Positions 1-10,241 of a stretch of 64,000 nt of DNA are shown here, one piece after another. The number at the start of each line of letters is the position of its first letter. The stretch's first letter is position 1. The stretch is from positions 248,001-312,000 of the forward strand of contig NZ_CP076128.1 of NCBI RefSeq assembly GCF_018736065.1, given 5' to 3'. The notes beneath the pieces were generated by a model. It had not been told where the DNA came from, searched no databases, and saw only the letters and a program-made list of their open reading frames with translations. Made by a program: the position numbers and the translations under genes. This stretch comes from Flammeovirga kamogawensis (GTDB taxonomy: Bacteria > Bacteroidota > Bacteroidia > Cytophagales > Flammeovirgaceae).

Positions 1-1
1 A

Positions 2-3000
2 TCAGAATTTACCTATAACCAGCAGTTAGGTTATATATCTTTAAATACACCAATACGAAATGACGAAATTTTAGCTGTTGCTTTTGAGTACACATTTAAT
101 GGACAGTCATATAAAGTAGGTGAATTAAACGAGGATTTACCCAACTTGTCTCAAGATGAGGTAATGTTTATGAAAATGTTGAGTCCTTCAACAATTAATA
201 CTTCTTTACCAATGTGGGATTTATTAATGAAGAACATTTATTCTCTACAAGCAAATTCTATTCAAAAAGAAGATTTTCAATTACGTATTATTTATAGAGA
301 TGATAATACTGGTGTAGATAATCCAAGTATACAAGAAGGCCAAAATTTAGCCAATGTACCATTAGTAGAAGTAACTGGTTTAGACCGTTTAAACATGAAC
401 CTAGAACTTCAAAAAGATGGTAATTTTGACTACATAGAAGGTGTAACTGTAGATTCTAAAAATGGTAGAATTATATTCCCAGTTTTAGAACCTTTTGGTC
501 AGACACTTGAAAACAATTTTGAACCTTCAGAAACAACATTAGTAACTAAATATGTGTTTGAAGATTTATATGCAAAAACTCAAGCAGATGCTTTATTAAA
601 TACAAAACAAAATAAGTATTTTTTATTAGGTAGTTATAAAGGGGGATCAGCCAATGAAATTTTATTACCTGGTATAAATATCGCAGAAAATTCGGTTGTA
701 ATAACAGCAGGTGGAGTTACCCTTACAGAAGGTGTACAATTTACTGTAGATTACCAATTTGGACGTGTCACAATATTAGACGAAGGAGTTCTTAATTCTG
801 GTAAAGACATTAGAATTACGTATGAAAGAGCTGATTTATTTAACTTCCAAACCAAAACATTAGCTGGTGTTGATTTAGAATACCATATTTCTGAAGACTT
901 TATTATCTCAGGTACATTATTGCATTTATCAGAGAAACCTTTGATTTCTAGAGTAAATGTAGGAAGTGAACCAGTGAAAAACACAATGTGGGGTCTTACT
1001 TTAGATTATACAACGGAGTCTAGGTTCCTTACTAAACTGGTAGATAATATCCCAGGTATTGATACTAAAGAAAGGTCTACGTTCTCTTTTAAAGGTGAGT
1101 TTGCTCAATTGATTCCCGGGACACCAAAACTTATCGGTACAGATGGTACAGGATACATAGATGATTTTGAAGGTGCAGAAGTACCATATGATTTAGGATT
1201 AAATCCAATTTCTTGGGCACATGGTAGTACTCCTAATTATATTTTAGAAGATCAAGGTTTAATAACAAATCCTCCAGCAACATCACAAGACTCATTAAAA
1301 TACAACGACAGAAGAGCCTTAATGGCATGGTATAATATTGATAATGTATTCTATTATACATCTGGGTCAACGAGTAGACCAGGAAATATTACTGACGAAG
1401 ATATGCAGAATCATTATGTACGTTTAGTACCTTATGATGAAGTATTTAAAAATAGACAAGCGAATCAAATTAACACTAATGAGGTTACTTTTGATTTAGC
1501 TTACTACCCAGCTGAAAAAGGACCTTACAATTACAATACAGATTTAAATTCTGATGGTAAATTGATGAACCCTGAAAAGAATTTTGGGGCAATAACAAAA
1601 GCAATTACTACAGATGTCGATTTCGATAATTTAAATGTACAGTATTTAGAATTTTGGATGATGGATCCTTTTATTGCTGGGAAAAATGCAGTAATTGAAG
1701 GTCAAAACAATACCACCGGTGGTAAAGTATTTATTGATTTAGGTAGTATATCTGAAGATGTAGTGCCTGATGGTCGTCATTTCTTTGAGAATGGTATGAC
1801 AACAAATAAAAGTTTATTATACCAATCTGTTTGGGGATATGCCCCAACTACTCAATTTGTAAATAACGTCTTTAACACAGCTGTAACAAGAGATGCACAA
1901 GATATTGGTTACGATGGTTTAACTAGTGAAGAAGAAGTTAATTTCTTTAAAACACATTTTATCGATCAATTACCATCTGTATTAACACCAGAAGCAATGG
2001 ATGCTATTTTAAGTGATCCATCTGGGGATGATTTTAAATATTACTTAGGAGGTGAAGCTGATGCTGAAGATTTAAAAGTTTTAGAGCGATATAAACGTTT
2101 TAACGGTACAGAAAGAAACTCACCAGAAAACTCAGGAGGAGCAGGTTATACATCTTCAAACTCTAGTTATCCAAACAATGAGGATTTAAACGGTGATAAT
2201 ACCTTAAATGAGTTAAATGCATATTTTGAATATGAATTGGATTTACGCCCTGGACAGATCGAAAAGAACAAATTTGTCGTTGACAAAGTAACTTCAGAAG
2301 CTCCAGAGACAAGAGAATTAGTAACTTGGTATCAAGTGAGAATTCCAATTAGAGACGACTCAAACTATACAAAAGTGGGTAACATTGATAACTTCAAATC
2401 AGTGAAATTTATACGTTTATTCATGACAGATTGGGCGCAGCCTGTAGTTATGCGTATGCTAAATTTTCAATTGGTTGGAGCACAATGGAGACAATTTGCA
2501 GAGAACTATATTGATGATGAATCTAAGCCAGCATCTACTTCTAAAATTAATATATCTTCTGTAAATATCGAACAGAATGGTATTACTGATGAGTCAGGGA
2601 AAATACCTTATGTTTTACCTCCTGGTTTTGAAAGAGATTATGATGCAACATCAACTGTAACAAGAAGAATCAACGAACAATCTATTCAAGTTTGTGTAGA
2701 TGACTTAAAAGATGATGATGGTATTGGTATTTATAAGAATTTCAGCTTAGACCTTGTGAATTACAAGCGTATTAGAATGGAGTTACATGCTCAGTCAGAA
2801 ACCGCTAAAGATGAAGATTTACATGCTTTTTTAAGAGTTGGTACCGACTTAGTTAATAACTACTATGAAATTGAAGTTCCTCTTTATATTACACCTGCTT
2901 ACACTACTAATGCAGATGCAATATGGCCTAGAGAAAATGAAATAAATATTGCATTAGAAGAACTATATAAATTAAAATCCGAAAGAAATAAACAAGGGAA

Positions 3001-6000
3001 GGACAGGACTAAAATGTATCCAGAAAACCTTGTACAACCAAACATTCGAAATTATAGGGTGAGAGTTATTGGTAATCCAGATTTAAGTGCAGTACAAACT
3101 GCTATGATTGGTGTCCGAAACTTAAAAACATCAGATGTACAACCTTATGATTTCTGCATATGGGCAAATGAGCTGAGAGCAACAGAGTATAGTACATTCT
3201 CTGCTTGGGCTGCAAACGCATCTGTAGATGCAACATTAGCCGATTTTATGAATGTTAAAGCAAACACAAGATATAGTACTGTTGGGTTTGGTGGAATTCA
3301 AGATAAAATTGGAGACAGACAGATGGAAGATAATCTTGAATTTGGTGTCTCAGCAAGTGTAAACTTAGAAAAGATATTTTTAAATCGAATAGGTCTATCT
3401 ATTCCTGTATATGTAAGTTATGATAGGAAAGGATCTAATCCTTATTTTGATCCACTAGATCCGGATGTACCTTTATCAATCTCTGAAGGATCCTTTGGAA
3501 GTAGCTCAGAAGGAAGCTTTTATGCAGATCAAGTAAGGTACTTAGAAGAGTCAAGAAGTATAAATATATCCAACCTTACTAAGGTAAAAATGAACCCTGA
3601 AGCGAAGAGCTTTCCTTGGGATATTGAAAACCTTAGCTTAAGTGGCGCTTACTCTGATTCACATATGAGAGATAAGAATACAGAAGCAAAAGATTATAAA
3701 CAATGGAAATTAGGTGCAGCATATACTTATCAATCTCCATTAAAAGCTTGGGAGCCGTTTAAAGAAGCTGATAATTCTTCTGATTGGTTAGCCTTAGTTA
3801 ATGATTTTAATGTTAATCCACTTCCAACATCTTATTCTGTACGTGCAGATTTAAACCGTCAATACAGGTATACGCAATTAAGAACGTTAGATGATCAGGG
3901 AGATTTTACTACAAACGGAATATTACCTACTTATGAGAAGAGTTTCCTTTTTAATAGAGGATATAATATAGGTTGGAATTTTGCCAAGAGTTTAAAATTT
4001 GATTATGCAGCTACTGCAAATGCTCTTGTGGATGAACCTGAAGGAGCTATTGATACAGATGCTGCTAGAGATTCTATTACCGCTAACCTATTAAATTGGG
4101 GACGTATGAAAGTATTTGATCAACAAATTTCTGGTACTTATAATATACCAATTAATAAAATTCCTGCTTTGGATTTTATTGGTGCAAACGCTCGTTATAC
4201 AACTGGTACTACATGGACAGCAGGTACATTAGGAATTTCTGATACTTTGGGTAATGTTATTCAAAATAATCAACAAATATCATTTAACTCTAAATTTGAT
4301 TTTAGTACAATTTACAAGAAAATCGGTTATGTAAATCATTTAGAAAATGGTACAAGTTCACGATCTAGATCAAGAAGTAGATCTAGAAAAGGCGGAGGGC
4401 GACAAAAAGATAATACTCGTTTAGCGTATCAAAAAGTAAAACTAAAAGATAAACTAAAAAAACTGAGAGCAGAACAATCAGAATTAAGATCAGCAGAAAA
4501 AGATAAAGTCAATAAAGAAAAAGAAAAAATTGAAGGCAAAATAACAAAAGTTAGAGCCAAGATTGAAAAGTATAAAGCAAAAGAAAAAGACTATTCTGCT
4601 CTTGAAGAAAAGATTGCTTCTTACAATGTTAAAATTGAAGAATTGACAGAAAAGTTAGGTGAAGACAATCCAAATAAAAATGCTCAATTAGCTAAACTTG
4701 ATGAACAAATTAAAACTAGTGAGCAAGAACTATTAGCAGTTAATGCAGAATTAAAAGATAGAGGAGAGCCTAATAAAAACTTTGGAGAAAAAGCTGGAGA
4801 TGCAGGTATTCGTTTAGCAACAATGTTAAAAGATATCGATTTTACTTATTCTGAAAATAACTCAACAATTCTTCCTGGTTATATGCCAACAGCTACTTAT
4901 ATGGGGTTTGATACAGATTTTAATGCTCCAGGAGCTGCGTTTATTTTAGGTAGTCAAGATCCAAGTATTAGATATAAAGCTGCTCAGAATGGTTGGTTAG
5001 CACCGAGTGAATACCTTAACTCTCAGTTTGTACAACAGAAAAGAGAAGAGTATAGAATTAGAATGAATTTGGAGCCAATTAAAGACTTGAAAATTGCATT
5101 ATCGAGTACTTCAACAAAAACGGAAGCGTATAGTGAGGTATTTAGATTTAAAAGTTCTAGTAATAATTATGAATCATTATCTCCACAAAGAACGGGTACA
5201 TTTGGAATAAGTTTCTTCTCATTACCAACTTCATTTAGTAAGCCTGATGCAAATAATCAATCAGAAACTTTTAATCAATTTGTAGCAAATAGAGAGGTAG
5301 TTAAGGATAGGTTAAATGCTGAAAATCCAACAGGAGGATATATTGATAATGATCAGGATGTATTAATCCCAGCTTTTATTGCAGCTTATACAGGTAAAGA
5401 AGCAAGTGGTGTAGGTCTTTCGGCATTTCCGTCATCTGTTCCTATTCCAAATTGGGATATTAGATATACAGGTTTATCTAAAGTGAAAGGTTTAAAAGAT
5501 ACTTTCAAGTCTATTACACTTTCACATGGTTACCAATCCAATTATACTGTTGGTAGTTATAATTCATCTTTATTATATGGAGCGACTGAAATTGGACCTG
5601 ATAAAGACATTAATAATGCACCAGATGCTAGAATAGAAGATGGTAATATTGTTCCTGTGTATGTTATTAATCAAGTAAATGTTGAAGAACGCTTTGGACC
5701 TTTGATTGGTATTAATATCAAATTAGTTAATGATTTGCAGATTAAATTCGATTATAATAAAGCAAGAATGTTATCATTAAATTTATCAAATGCACAGGTT
5801 ACTGAGCAATTAAATAATGATTTCACTTTTGATATAGGATATACTAAGGCAGGAATGAAACTACCTTTCAGATCTAAAGGTCGTACAACAGTTTTAAAAA
5901 ATGATATTACATTTAGACTAGCAATGTCAATTAGAGATAACGTGACAACTCAATATAGAATTGATGAAGAAAATGTAGTTACTGCAGGTAATATGAATTT

Positions 6001-6154
6001 TGCACTTAGACCAACAATAAGTTATGTTCTTAATAATAGAGCTAATTTACAAGTCTATTTTGATAGAACGATTAATGATCCAAAAGTATCAAATGCTTTT
6101 AGAAGAACTTCAACAGCATTTGGTTTCCAATTTAAATATGCATTGACTCAGTAA
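2..6154 (+). CDS. sprA: SprA/Sov-family type 9 secretion outer-membrane translocon (5' end outside window)
   Basis: This is the C-terminal ~2050 residues of the giant outer-membrane barrel through which the type 9 secretion system exports adhesins and enzymes. The reading frame is open back to base 2, so the gene starts upstream of the window; the TTG at 146 is internal. Visible signatures are the family segment with DGTGYIDDFEGAE near 1138-1170, very long length (F. johnsoniae SprA is about 2400 residues), and a C-terminal half of alternating beta-strand segments ending in FKYALTQ. An Arg/Ser-repeat stretch (4353-4391) followed by a Lys/Glu-rich coiled coil (about 4420-4770) interrupts the barrel. 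A hairpin terminator follows immediately, so it is last in its transcript. Identity is secure from family knowledge; the role of the coiled coil is unknown. Confidence 0.95.
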   Translation, partial: SEFTYNQQLGYISLNTPIRNDEILAVAFEYTFNGQSYKVGELNEDLPNLSQDEVMFMKMLSPSTINTSLPMWDLLMKNIYSLQANSIQKEDFQLRIIYRDDNTGVDNPSIQEGQNLANVPLVEVTGLDRLNMNLELQKDGNFDYIEGVTVDSKNGRIIFPVLEPFGQTLENNFEPSETTLVTKYVFEDLYAKTQADALLNTKQNKYFLLGSYKGGSANEILLPGINIAENSVVITAGGVTLTEGVQFTVDYQFGRVTILDEGVLNSGKDIRITYERADLFNFQTKTLAGVDLEYHISEDFIISGTLLHLSEKPLISRVNVGSEPVKNTMWGLTLDYTTESRFLTKLVDNIPGIDTKERSTFSFKGEFAQLIPGTPKLIGTDGTGYIDDFEGAEVPYDLGLNPISWAHGSTPNYILEDQGLITNPPATSQDSLKYNDRRALMAWYNIDNVFYYTSGSTSRPGNITDEDMQNHYVRLVPYDEVFKNRQANQINTNEVTFDLAYYPAEKGPYNYNTDLNSDGKLMNPEKNFGAITKAITTDVDFDNLNVQYLEFWMMDPFIAGKNAVIEGQNNTTGGKVFIDLGSISEDVVPDGRHFFENGMTTNKSLLYQSVWGYAPTTQFVNNVFNTAVTRDAQDIGYDGLTSEEEVNFFKTHFIDQLPSVLTPEAMDAILSDPSGDDFKYYLGGEADAEDLKVLERYKRFNGTERNSPENSGGAGYTSSNSSYPNNEDLNGDNTLNELNAYFEYELDLRPGQIEKNKFVVDKVTSEAPETRELVTWYQVRIPIRDDSNYTKVGNIDNFKSVKFIRLFMTDWAQPVVMRMLNFQLVGAQWRQFAENYIDDESKPASTSKINISSVNIEQNGITDESGKIPYVLPPGFERDYDATSTVTRRINEQSIQVCVDDLKDDDGIGIYKNFSLDLVNYKRIRMELHAQSETAKDEDLHAFLRVGTDLVNNYYEIEVPLYITPAYTTNADAIWPRENEINIALEELYKLKSERNKQGKDRTKMYPENLVQPNIRNYRVRVIGNPDLSAVQTAMIGVRNLKTSDVQPYDFCIWANELRATEYSTFSAWAANASVDATLADFMNVKANTRYSTVGFGGIQDKIGDRQMEDNLEFGVSASVNLEKIFLNRIGLSIPVYVSYDRKGSNPYFDPLDPDVPLSISEGSFGSSSEGSFYADQVRYLEESRSINISNLTKVKMNPEAKSFPWDIENLSLSGAYSDSHMRDKNTEAKDYKQWKLGAAYTYQSPLKAWEPFKEADNSSDWLALVNDFNVNPLPTSYSVRADLNRQYRYTQLRTLDDQGDFTTNGILPTYEKSFLFNRGYNIGWNFAKSLKFDYAATANALVDEPEGAIDTDAARDSITANLLNWGRMKVFDQQISGTYNIPINKIPALDFIGANARYTTGTTWTAGTLGISDTLGNVIQNNQQISFNSKFDFSTIYKKIGYVNHLENGTSSRSRSRSRSRKGGGRQKDNTRLAYQKVKLKDKLKKLRAEQSELRSAEKDKVNKEKEKIEGKITKVRAKIEKYKAKEKDYSALEEKIASYNVKIEELTEKLGEDNPNKNAQLAKLDEQIKTSEQELLAVNAELKDRGEPNKNFGEKAGDAGIRLATMLKDIDFTYSENNSTILPGYMPTATYMGFDTDFNAPGAAFILGSQDPSIRYKAAQNGWLAPSEYLNSQFVQQKREEYRIRMNLEPIKDLKIALSSTSTKTEAYSEVFRFKSSSNNYESLSPQRTGTFGISFFSLPTSFSKPDANNQSETFNQFVANREVVKDRLNAENPTGGYIDNDQDVLIPAFIAAYTGKEASGVGLSAFPSSVPIPNWDIRYTGLSKVKGLKDTFKSITLSHGYQSNYTVGSYNSSLLYGATEIGPDKDINNAPDARIEDGNIVPVYVINQVNVEERFGPLIGINIKLVNDLQIKFDYNKARMLSLNLSNAQVTEQLNNDFTFDIGYTKAGMKLPFRSKGRTTVLKNDITFRLAMSIRDNVTTQYRIDEENVVTAGNMNFALRPTISYVLNNRANLQVYFDRTINDPKVSNAFRRTSTAFGFQFKYALTQ

Positions 6155-6184
6155 AGAGTAGTCAAGAAAGATTATAATATTAAT

Positions 6185-6225
6185 AATGCTTGTATATCTT
6201 AATAATGTATACAAGCATTTTTTTT
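6185..6225 (+). terminator. Rho-independent terminator after sprA
   Basis: A perfect 12-bp inverted repeat (AATGCTTGTATA / TATACAAGCATT) with an 11-base loop is followed by a run of eight or more T. It lies 30 bases after the sprA stop. Confidence 0.9.
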
Positions 6226-6323
6226 AATTTTACTATTTTGACTGATAGATAGTTATAATTATATGTATAAATAATGGGATTAATTCATTAAGTAGTATAT
6301 TGTGGATTATAAATTATACTTAG

Positions 6324-7817
6324 ATGAAAAACTTACCAACGATTCTTCTCTTGACTTCTCTACTTCTAGGATGTTCAAAAAATGAAGAACAAGCTAAAAC
6401 AGAACCAACTCTACCACCAAAAATCACAAAGTTTGAGTTGAAAAGGGATTTAAATGAAGACATAGTAATTGATGTCCCTTATGAAATTGATGACAAGCAA
6501 ATATTTGCAAGAGTGCCTAAAGGTACTAAAGTAGATAACTTGGTAGCGTCATTTAACTATGAAGGAGAAAGTATTACATTGAATGGCACTCCTCAAGTCT
6601 CGGAACAGACTATTAATGATTTCTCTAAACCATTGACTTATACTGTAACCTCTGAGGGTTATGAAAGTAATGAGTATACTGTAGAGACTGTTGTTTTTAC
6701 AGGCATTCCTATTATTAGTATCATAACAGAAGGTAATGTTCCTATTGACTCTAAAGAGGATTACGTACGTGCTACTGTAGAGCAATATGGCGGTGTAAAC
6801 TTTCCTTCTTTTACAACTACAGGCAAAATTAGAGGAAGAGGTAATTCTACGTGGTATTTTCATGATAAAAAACCATATCAACTTAAGCTTGATGATAAAA
6901 CCTCAATTCTTGATCTTCCGGAAGATAAGAAGTGGATATTTTTAGCAGAACACTCTGATAAAACACTTATTAGAAATAAGTTAGCCTTTGAAATGGGTCG
7001 AATAAGTACCCTTGATTATACGCCTGCGGGAGAGTATGCTGAGGTATTTGTAAACAACAGCTATGTAGGAACTTATAATATATGTCAAAAGGTAGAAGAA
7101 AGTAGTAATAGAGTAGATCTTAAAGATACTGGCTTTTTAATGGAAATTGATCAATTAGAAAGAATTGATGATGATGATACATTTTTTAGTACAGATAAGT
7201 TTTATATAAATATTAAAGACCCAGATGTTGAGTATTATTCTGATGATTATAACTTAGTTAGTTCTCATATTAATAATTTTGAAACAGCTCTTTTTTCAGA
7301 AGATTTCTTAGATCCAACGCTTGGGTATAAACCTTATGTAGATATAAATTCTTTTGTTGATTGGTACTTAATAAATGAGATTTTAAGAAATCCAGATGCT
7401 AAAAGCTGGTCGAGTATTTTCTTAAATTATATTCCTGGGGAGAAAATAAAAATGGGTCCATTATGGGATTTTGATTTATCATTGGGAAATGCAAATTACG
7501 ATGGGCATGAGAACTCAACGGGTTTTTGGGTAAAAGATAACCCTTGGATTAAAAGAATGTTTAATGACCCTTCATTTGTAATTCTAGTACGAGAACGGTT
7601 GCAATATTATAAATCAAATCAAAGTGATTTAATTGCCTTTATAGATAGTAATGCAGATTATTTAAAATGGGCTCAGCAGGAGAATAATAATAAATGGGGA
7701 GTAATTGGTAAATGGATTTGGCCAAATGTAAAAGTTTTATCTACCTATGAAGCAGAAGTAAATTATTTAAAAACTTATTTCAACCAAAGAATGACTTGGC
7801 TTGAGGATAATATTTAA
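6324..7817 (+). CDS. CotH kinase-family lipoprotein
   Basis: Outer-surface or periplasmic lipoprotein of 497 aa. The N-terminus has an SPII signal with lipobox LLLGC (Cys17). Residues ~35-125 form a beta-rich Ig-like/DUF5018-type domain common in Bacteroidota lipoproteins. From ~130 onward is a CotH domain: KIRGRGNSTW, the KPYQLKL strand, WIFLAEHSDKTLIRNKLAFEM, a VGTYNICQKVEES segment, and the late MGPLWDFDLSLGN motif that fits the metal-binding Asp region of CotH atypical protein kinases. CotH proteins phosphorylate spore-coat proteins in Bacillus and occur in many secreted bacterial proteins; the substrate here is unknown. It is monocistronic, between two terminators. The start is the ATG directly before the signal peptide. 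Confidence 0.85.
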   Translation: MKNLPTILLLTSLLLGCSKNEEQAKTEPTLPPKITKFELKRDLNEDIVIDVPYEIDDKQIFARVPKGTKVDNLVASFNYEGESITLNGTPQVSEQTINDFSKPLTYTVTSEGYESNEYTVETVVFTGIPIISIITEGNVPIDSKEDYVRATVEQYGGVNFPSFTTTGKIRGRGNSTWYFHDKKPYQLKLDDKTSILDLPEDKKWIFLAEHSDKTLIRNKLAFEMGRISTLDYTPAGEYAEVFVNNSYVGTYNICQKVEESSNRVDLKDTGFLMEIDQLERIDDDDTFFSTDKFYINIKDPDVEYYSDDYNLVSSHINNFETALFSEDFLDPTLGYKPYVDINSFVDWYLINEILRNPDAKSWSSIFLNYIPGEKIKMGPLWDFDLSLGNANYDGHENSTGFWVKDNPWIKRMFNDPSFVILVRERLQYYKSNQSDLIAFIDSNADYLKWAQQENNNKWGVIGKWIWPNVKVLSTYEAEVNYLKTYFNQRMTWLEDNI

Positions 7818-7826
7818 ATGTGAATG

Positions 7827-7863
7827 AAAAGAGAACTCCAGTTAAAACTTGGAGTTCTCTTTT
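7827..7863. terminator. Bidirectional terminator between cotH-like gene and hpd
   Basis: A perfect 14-bp stem (AAAAGAGAACTCCA / TGGAGTTCTCTTTT) with a 9-base loop. A/T runs on both sides let it serve both the plus-strand lipoprotein gene and the convergent hpd gene. Confidence 0.88.
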
Positions 7864-7878
7864 ATTTTATCTCTAAAT

Positions 7879-9000
7879 TTAGAGGTTGCCTCTAAGTTCT
7901 TGTTCTCTTTCTATAGCCTCAAAAAGTGCTTTGAAATTCCCTTTTCCAAAAGACTTAGCACCTTTTCTTTGTATTATTTCAAAAAATAAAGTTGGTCTGT
8001 CTTCTACAGGCTTAGTGAAAATTTGAAGGAGATAACCTTCTTCATCTCTGTCTACAAGAATATTTAATTTCTTGAGTTCATTAATTTCTTCATCAATATC
8101 ACCAACACGTTCTTTTAAGTCATTATAATAGACCTCAGGTACGTAAAGGAATTCTATTCCTCTTTTTCTCAATTCACCTACAGTATAAATAATGTCATCT
8201 GTTGCTACGGCAATATGTTGTACCCCTGCACCATTATAATAATCAAGGTATTCTTCAATTTGTGATTTCCTTTTTCCATCTGCAGGTTCATTTATTGGAA
8301 ATTTAACATACCCATTACCATTAGATACAACTTTTGACATCAAAGCAGTATAATCTGTTGAAATATCGCTATCATCAAAAGTTAGAAGTAGTTTAAATCC
8401 CATAACATCTTCATAGAATTTAACCCATTTGTCCATTGCACCTAGTTCGACATTGCCTACACAATGGTCAACATATTTTAGTCCAACTGGCTTTACTTCT
8501 AAATCTGAATTTGATGATTTGAATTTTGGGAGAAAAGTTCCGTGGTAGTTCTTTCTTTCTACAAAAGTATGAATTGTGTCTCCATAAGTTTTAATAGAAG
8601 CGACAATAACTTCCCCATTTTCATCTGATACCAATTTAGGGTGAGATACAGCAATAGCACCTCTTTTAACGGTTTCATTGAATGATTTTTGAGCATCATC
8701 TACCCATAAAGCTAATACTTTTACGCCATCGCCATGTTTCTGAACATGTTTAGCAATTTCTGATTCAGCTTCTAATGAGGTAGTAAATACAAACCTAAGT
8801 TTCTCTTGTTGGAGAACGTAGCTAGAACGATCTCTCTGTCCTGTTTCTGGACCAGAATAGGCAATGAGCTTAAACCCAAAGGCAATTTGATAGAAGTAAG
8901 CAGCTTGCTTAGCATTCCCTACATAAAATTCAATGTGATCAGTGCCGTTAATAGGCAAAAAATCGACATCATTTTTTGGTTGTGTTTTCGACGTTAGCAT
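7879..9000 (-). CDS. hpd: 4-hydroxyphenylpyruvate dioxygenase
   Basis: Fe(II) enzyme converting 4-hydroxyphenylpyruvate to homogentisate in tyrosine breakdown; cytoplasmic. At 373 aa it has the usual length and two vicinal-oxygen-chelate domains (about residues 20-150 and 175-345). The three iron ligands are visible: His179 (KYVDHCVGN), His262 (GVQHIAVATDD) and Glu341 (LFFEIIQRKG). The C-terminal GNFKALFEAIE helix that gates the active site is intact. The ATG start gives the expected N-terminus. It is alone: no homogentisate dioxygenase, fumarylacetoacetase or tyrosine aminotransferase is in the window, so the rest of the pathway is elsewhere, or the homogentisate goes to plastoquinone-like or pigment chemistry (inference). 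Confidence 0.95.
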   Translation of the reverse strand: MLTSKTQPKNDVDFLPINGTDHIEFYVGNAKQAAYFYQIAFGFKLIAYSGPETGQRDRSSYVLQQEKLRFVFTTSLEAESEIAKHVQKHGDGVKVLALWVDDAQKSFNETVKRGAIAVSHPKLVSDENGEVIVASIKTYGDTIHTFVERKNYHGTFLPKFKSSNSDLEVKPVGLKYVDHCVGNVELGAMDKWVKFYEDVMGFKLLLTFDDSDISTDYTALMSKVVSNGNGYVKFPINEPADGKRKSQIEEYLDYYNGAGVQHIAVATDDIIYTVGELRKRGIEFLYVPEVYYNDLKERVGDIDEEINELKKLNILVDRDEEGYLLQIFTKPVEDRPTLFFEIIQRKGAKSFGKGNFKALFEAIEREQELRGNL

Positions 9001-9040
9001 GTGAGTGTAAATAATTAATTTATGTGTATATGGTTGGTTG

Positions 9041-9072
9041 TAAAAAGAGGTAGTTTTAACTACCTCTTTTTA
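9041..9072 (-). terminator. Terminator after gpsA
   Basis: A perfect 15-bp inverted repeat (TAAAAAGAGGTAGTT / AACTACCTCTTTTTA) with a 2-base apparent loop. It lies downstream of gpsA on the minus strand and separates it from hpd. Confidence 0.85.
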
Positions 9073-9149
9073 TATATAATTTATGGTATTTTATTCTAAT
9101 TGGTAGTAAAATTGAAGGTATATGTTAGTTAATACGTAATAGAAATTTG

Positions 9150-10205
9150 TTAGTTTAATTGCTCTTTTAGAATTCTAAATTCTATGATTGGTGAAATACG
9201 TTCATATAAAATATTATAAACAGCTCTTGTGATAGGGAGGTCGTTTTCAATATTTAACCTTTTCGCAATCTCAAAGATACTCTTAACAGCATAGTAACCT
9301 TCAGCAACCATCTGCATTTCTAATTGAGCAGCTTTAACAGAGTATCCATGGCCAATCATGTTGCCAAATGTTCTATTTCTACTAAATTGAGAATAAGAAG
9401 TAACTAACATATCACCTAGGTATGCTGTACCTAATAGGTTTCGTTTAATATGATAAGCTGCTTTTAAGAAGTATTGAACTTCTTGCATTGCATTAGAAAC
9501 TAAAACAGCTTGAAAGTTATCCCCATAGCCTAATCCATGTGCAATTCCACACGAAATGGCTACAATATTCTTCATTACAGCAGAATACTCAACTCCATAG
9601 ATATCACGTATAGAAGTTGTTTTAATATATCTATTACTCATTGCGTCTGCTAAAGCGGTTCCAAAACGCTTACTTCCAGATGCAATAGTTAAATATGCTT
9701 GTTTTTCCATTGCCACTTCTTCGGCATGGCAAGGTCCTCCAATAACAGCTACTTTCTTATGGTGTACACCAAAATTTCTTTCAATGTGTTCTGTTACTAG
9801 AATATGTTGATCAGGAATTAACCCCTTTATTGCAGAAATAACGTACTTATCCTTAAAATCTTCAGGAGTAAGATCTTTAATAGCGTCTAAAACGAAAGCG
9901 GCAGGTACTGCTAAAAGAATACAATTAGCTCCTTTAATAGCATCTTTTATATTATTAAAGGGAATTACCTTATCTGTTGATATTTTTGCAGAGGGAAGAT
10001 ATCGTGGGTTAGAATGATATTGCTTGATATGATCAATGTCAGATTGATTTCTTATCCACCAATGCAAAGTAGAAGAACCTCCATCGGATAATATTTTTAC
10101 CAATGCAGTCGCCCAACTACCTCCTCCGATAACTGCTATCTTAGAAATGTTTGGCAATTCTTCTTGATTATCAAGTGATTGTGTGTTTTCTGTGTCTTTT
10201 GTCAC
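9150..10205 (-). CDS. gpsA: NAD(P)-dependent glycerol-3-phosphate dehydrogenase
   Basis: Makes sn-glycerol 3-phosphate from dihydroxyacetone phosphate for phospholipid synthesis; cytoplasmic. The protein is 351 aa, slightly longer than the usual ~330 because of a ~20-residue hydrophilic N-terminal extension. Seen: the Rossmann loop AVIGGGSWATAL (residues 24-35), IGGPCHAEEVA (residues 156-165, the second cofactor loop in its usual Bacteroidota form), the catalytic Lys212 in EYSAVMKNIVA, and SRNRTFGNMIGHG. The start is a GTG; no in-frame ATG lies between it and the upstream stop, and the next Met is well inside the fold. It is transcribed away from aroG, with a 16-bp palindrome in the shared upstream region. 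Confidence 0.93.
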   Translation of the reverse strand: MTKDTENTQSLDNQEELPNISKIAVIGGGSWATALVKILSDGGSSTLHWWIRNQSDIDHIKQYHSNPRYLPSAKISTDKVIPFNNIKDAIKGANCILLAVPAAFVLDAIKDLTPEDFKDKYVISAIKGLIPDQHILVTEHIERNFGVHHKKVAVIGGPCHAEEVAMEKQAYLTIASGSKRFGTALADAMSNRYIKTTSIRDIYGVEYSAVMKNIVAISCGIAHGLGYGDNFQAVLVSNAMQEVQYFLKAAYHIKRNLLGTAYLGDMLVTSYSQFSRNRTFGNMIGHGYSVKAAQLEMQMVAEGYYAVKSIFEIAKRLNIENDLPITRAVYNILYERISPIIEFRILKEQLN

Positions 10206-10241
10206 GCTACTTATAATGTAATTTAACGTAAAGGTAATAAA

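Noticed and set aside
146-148. TTG as start of the sprA reading frame
   Set aside because: The frame is open back to base 2 and SprA proteins are several hundred residues longer; the start is outside the window.
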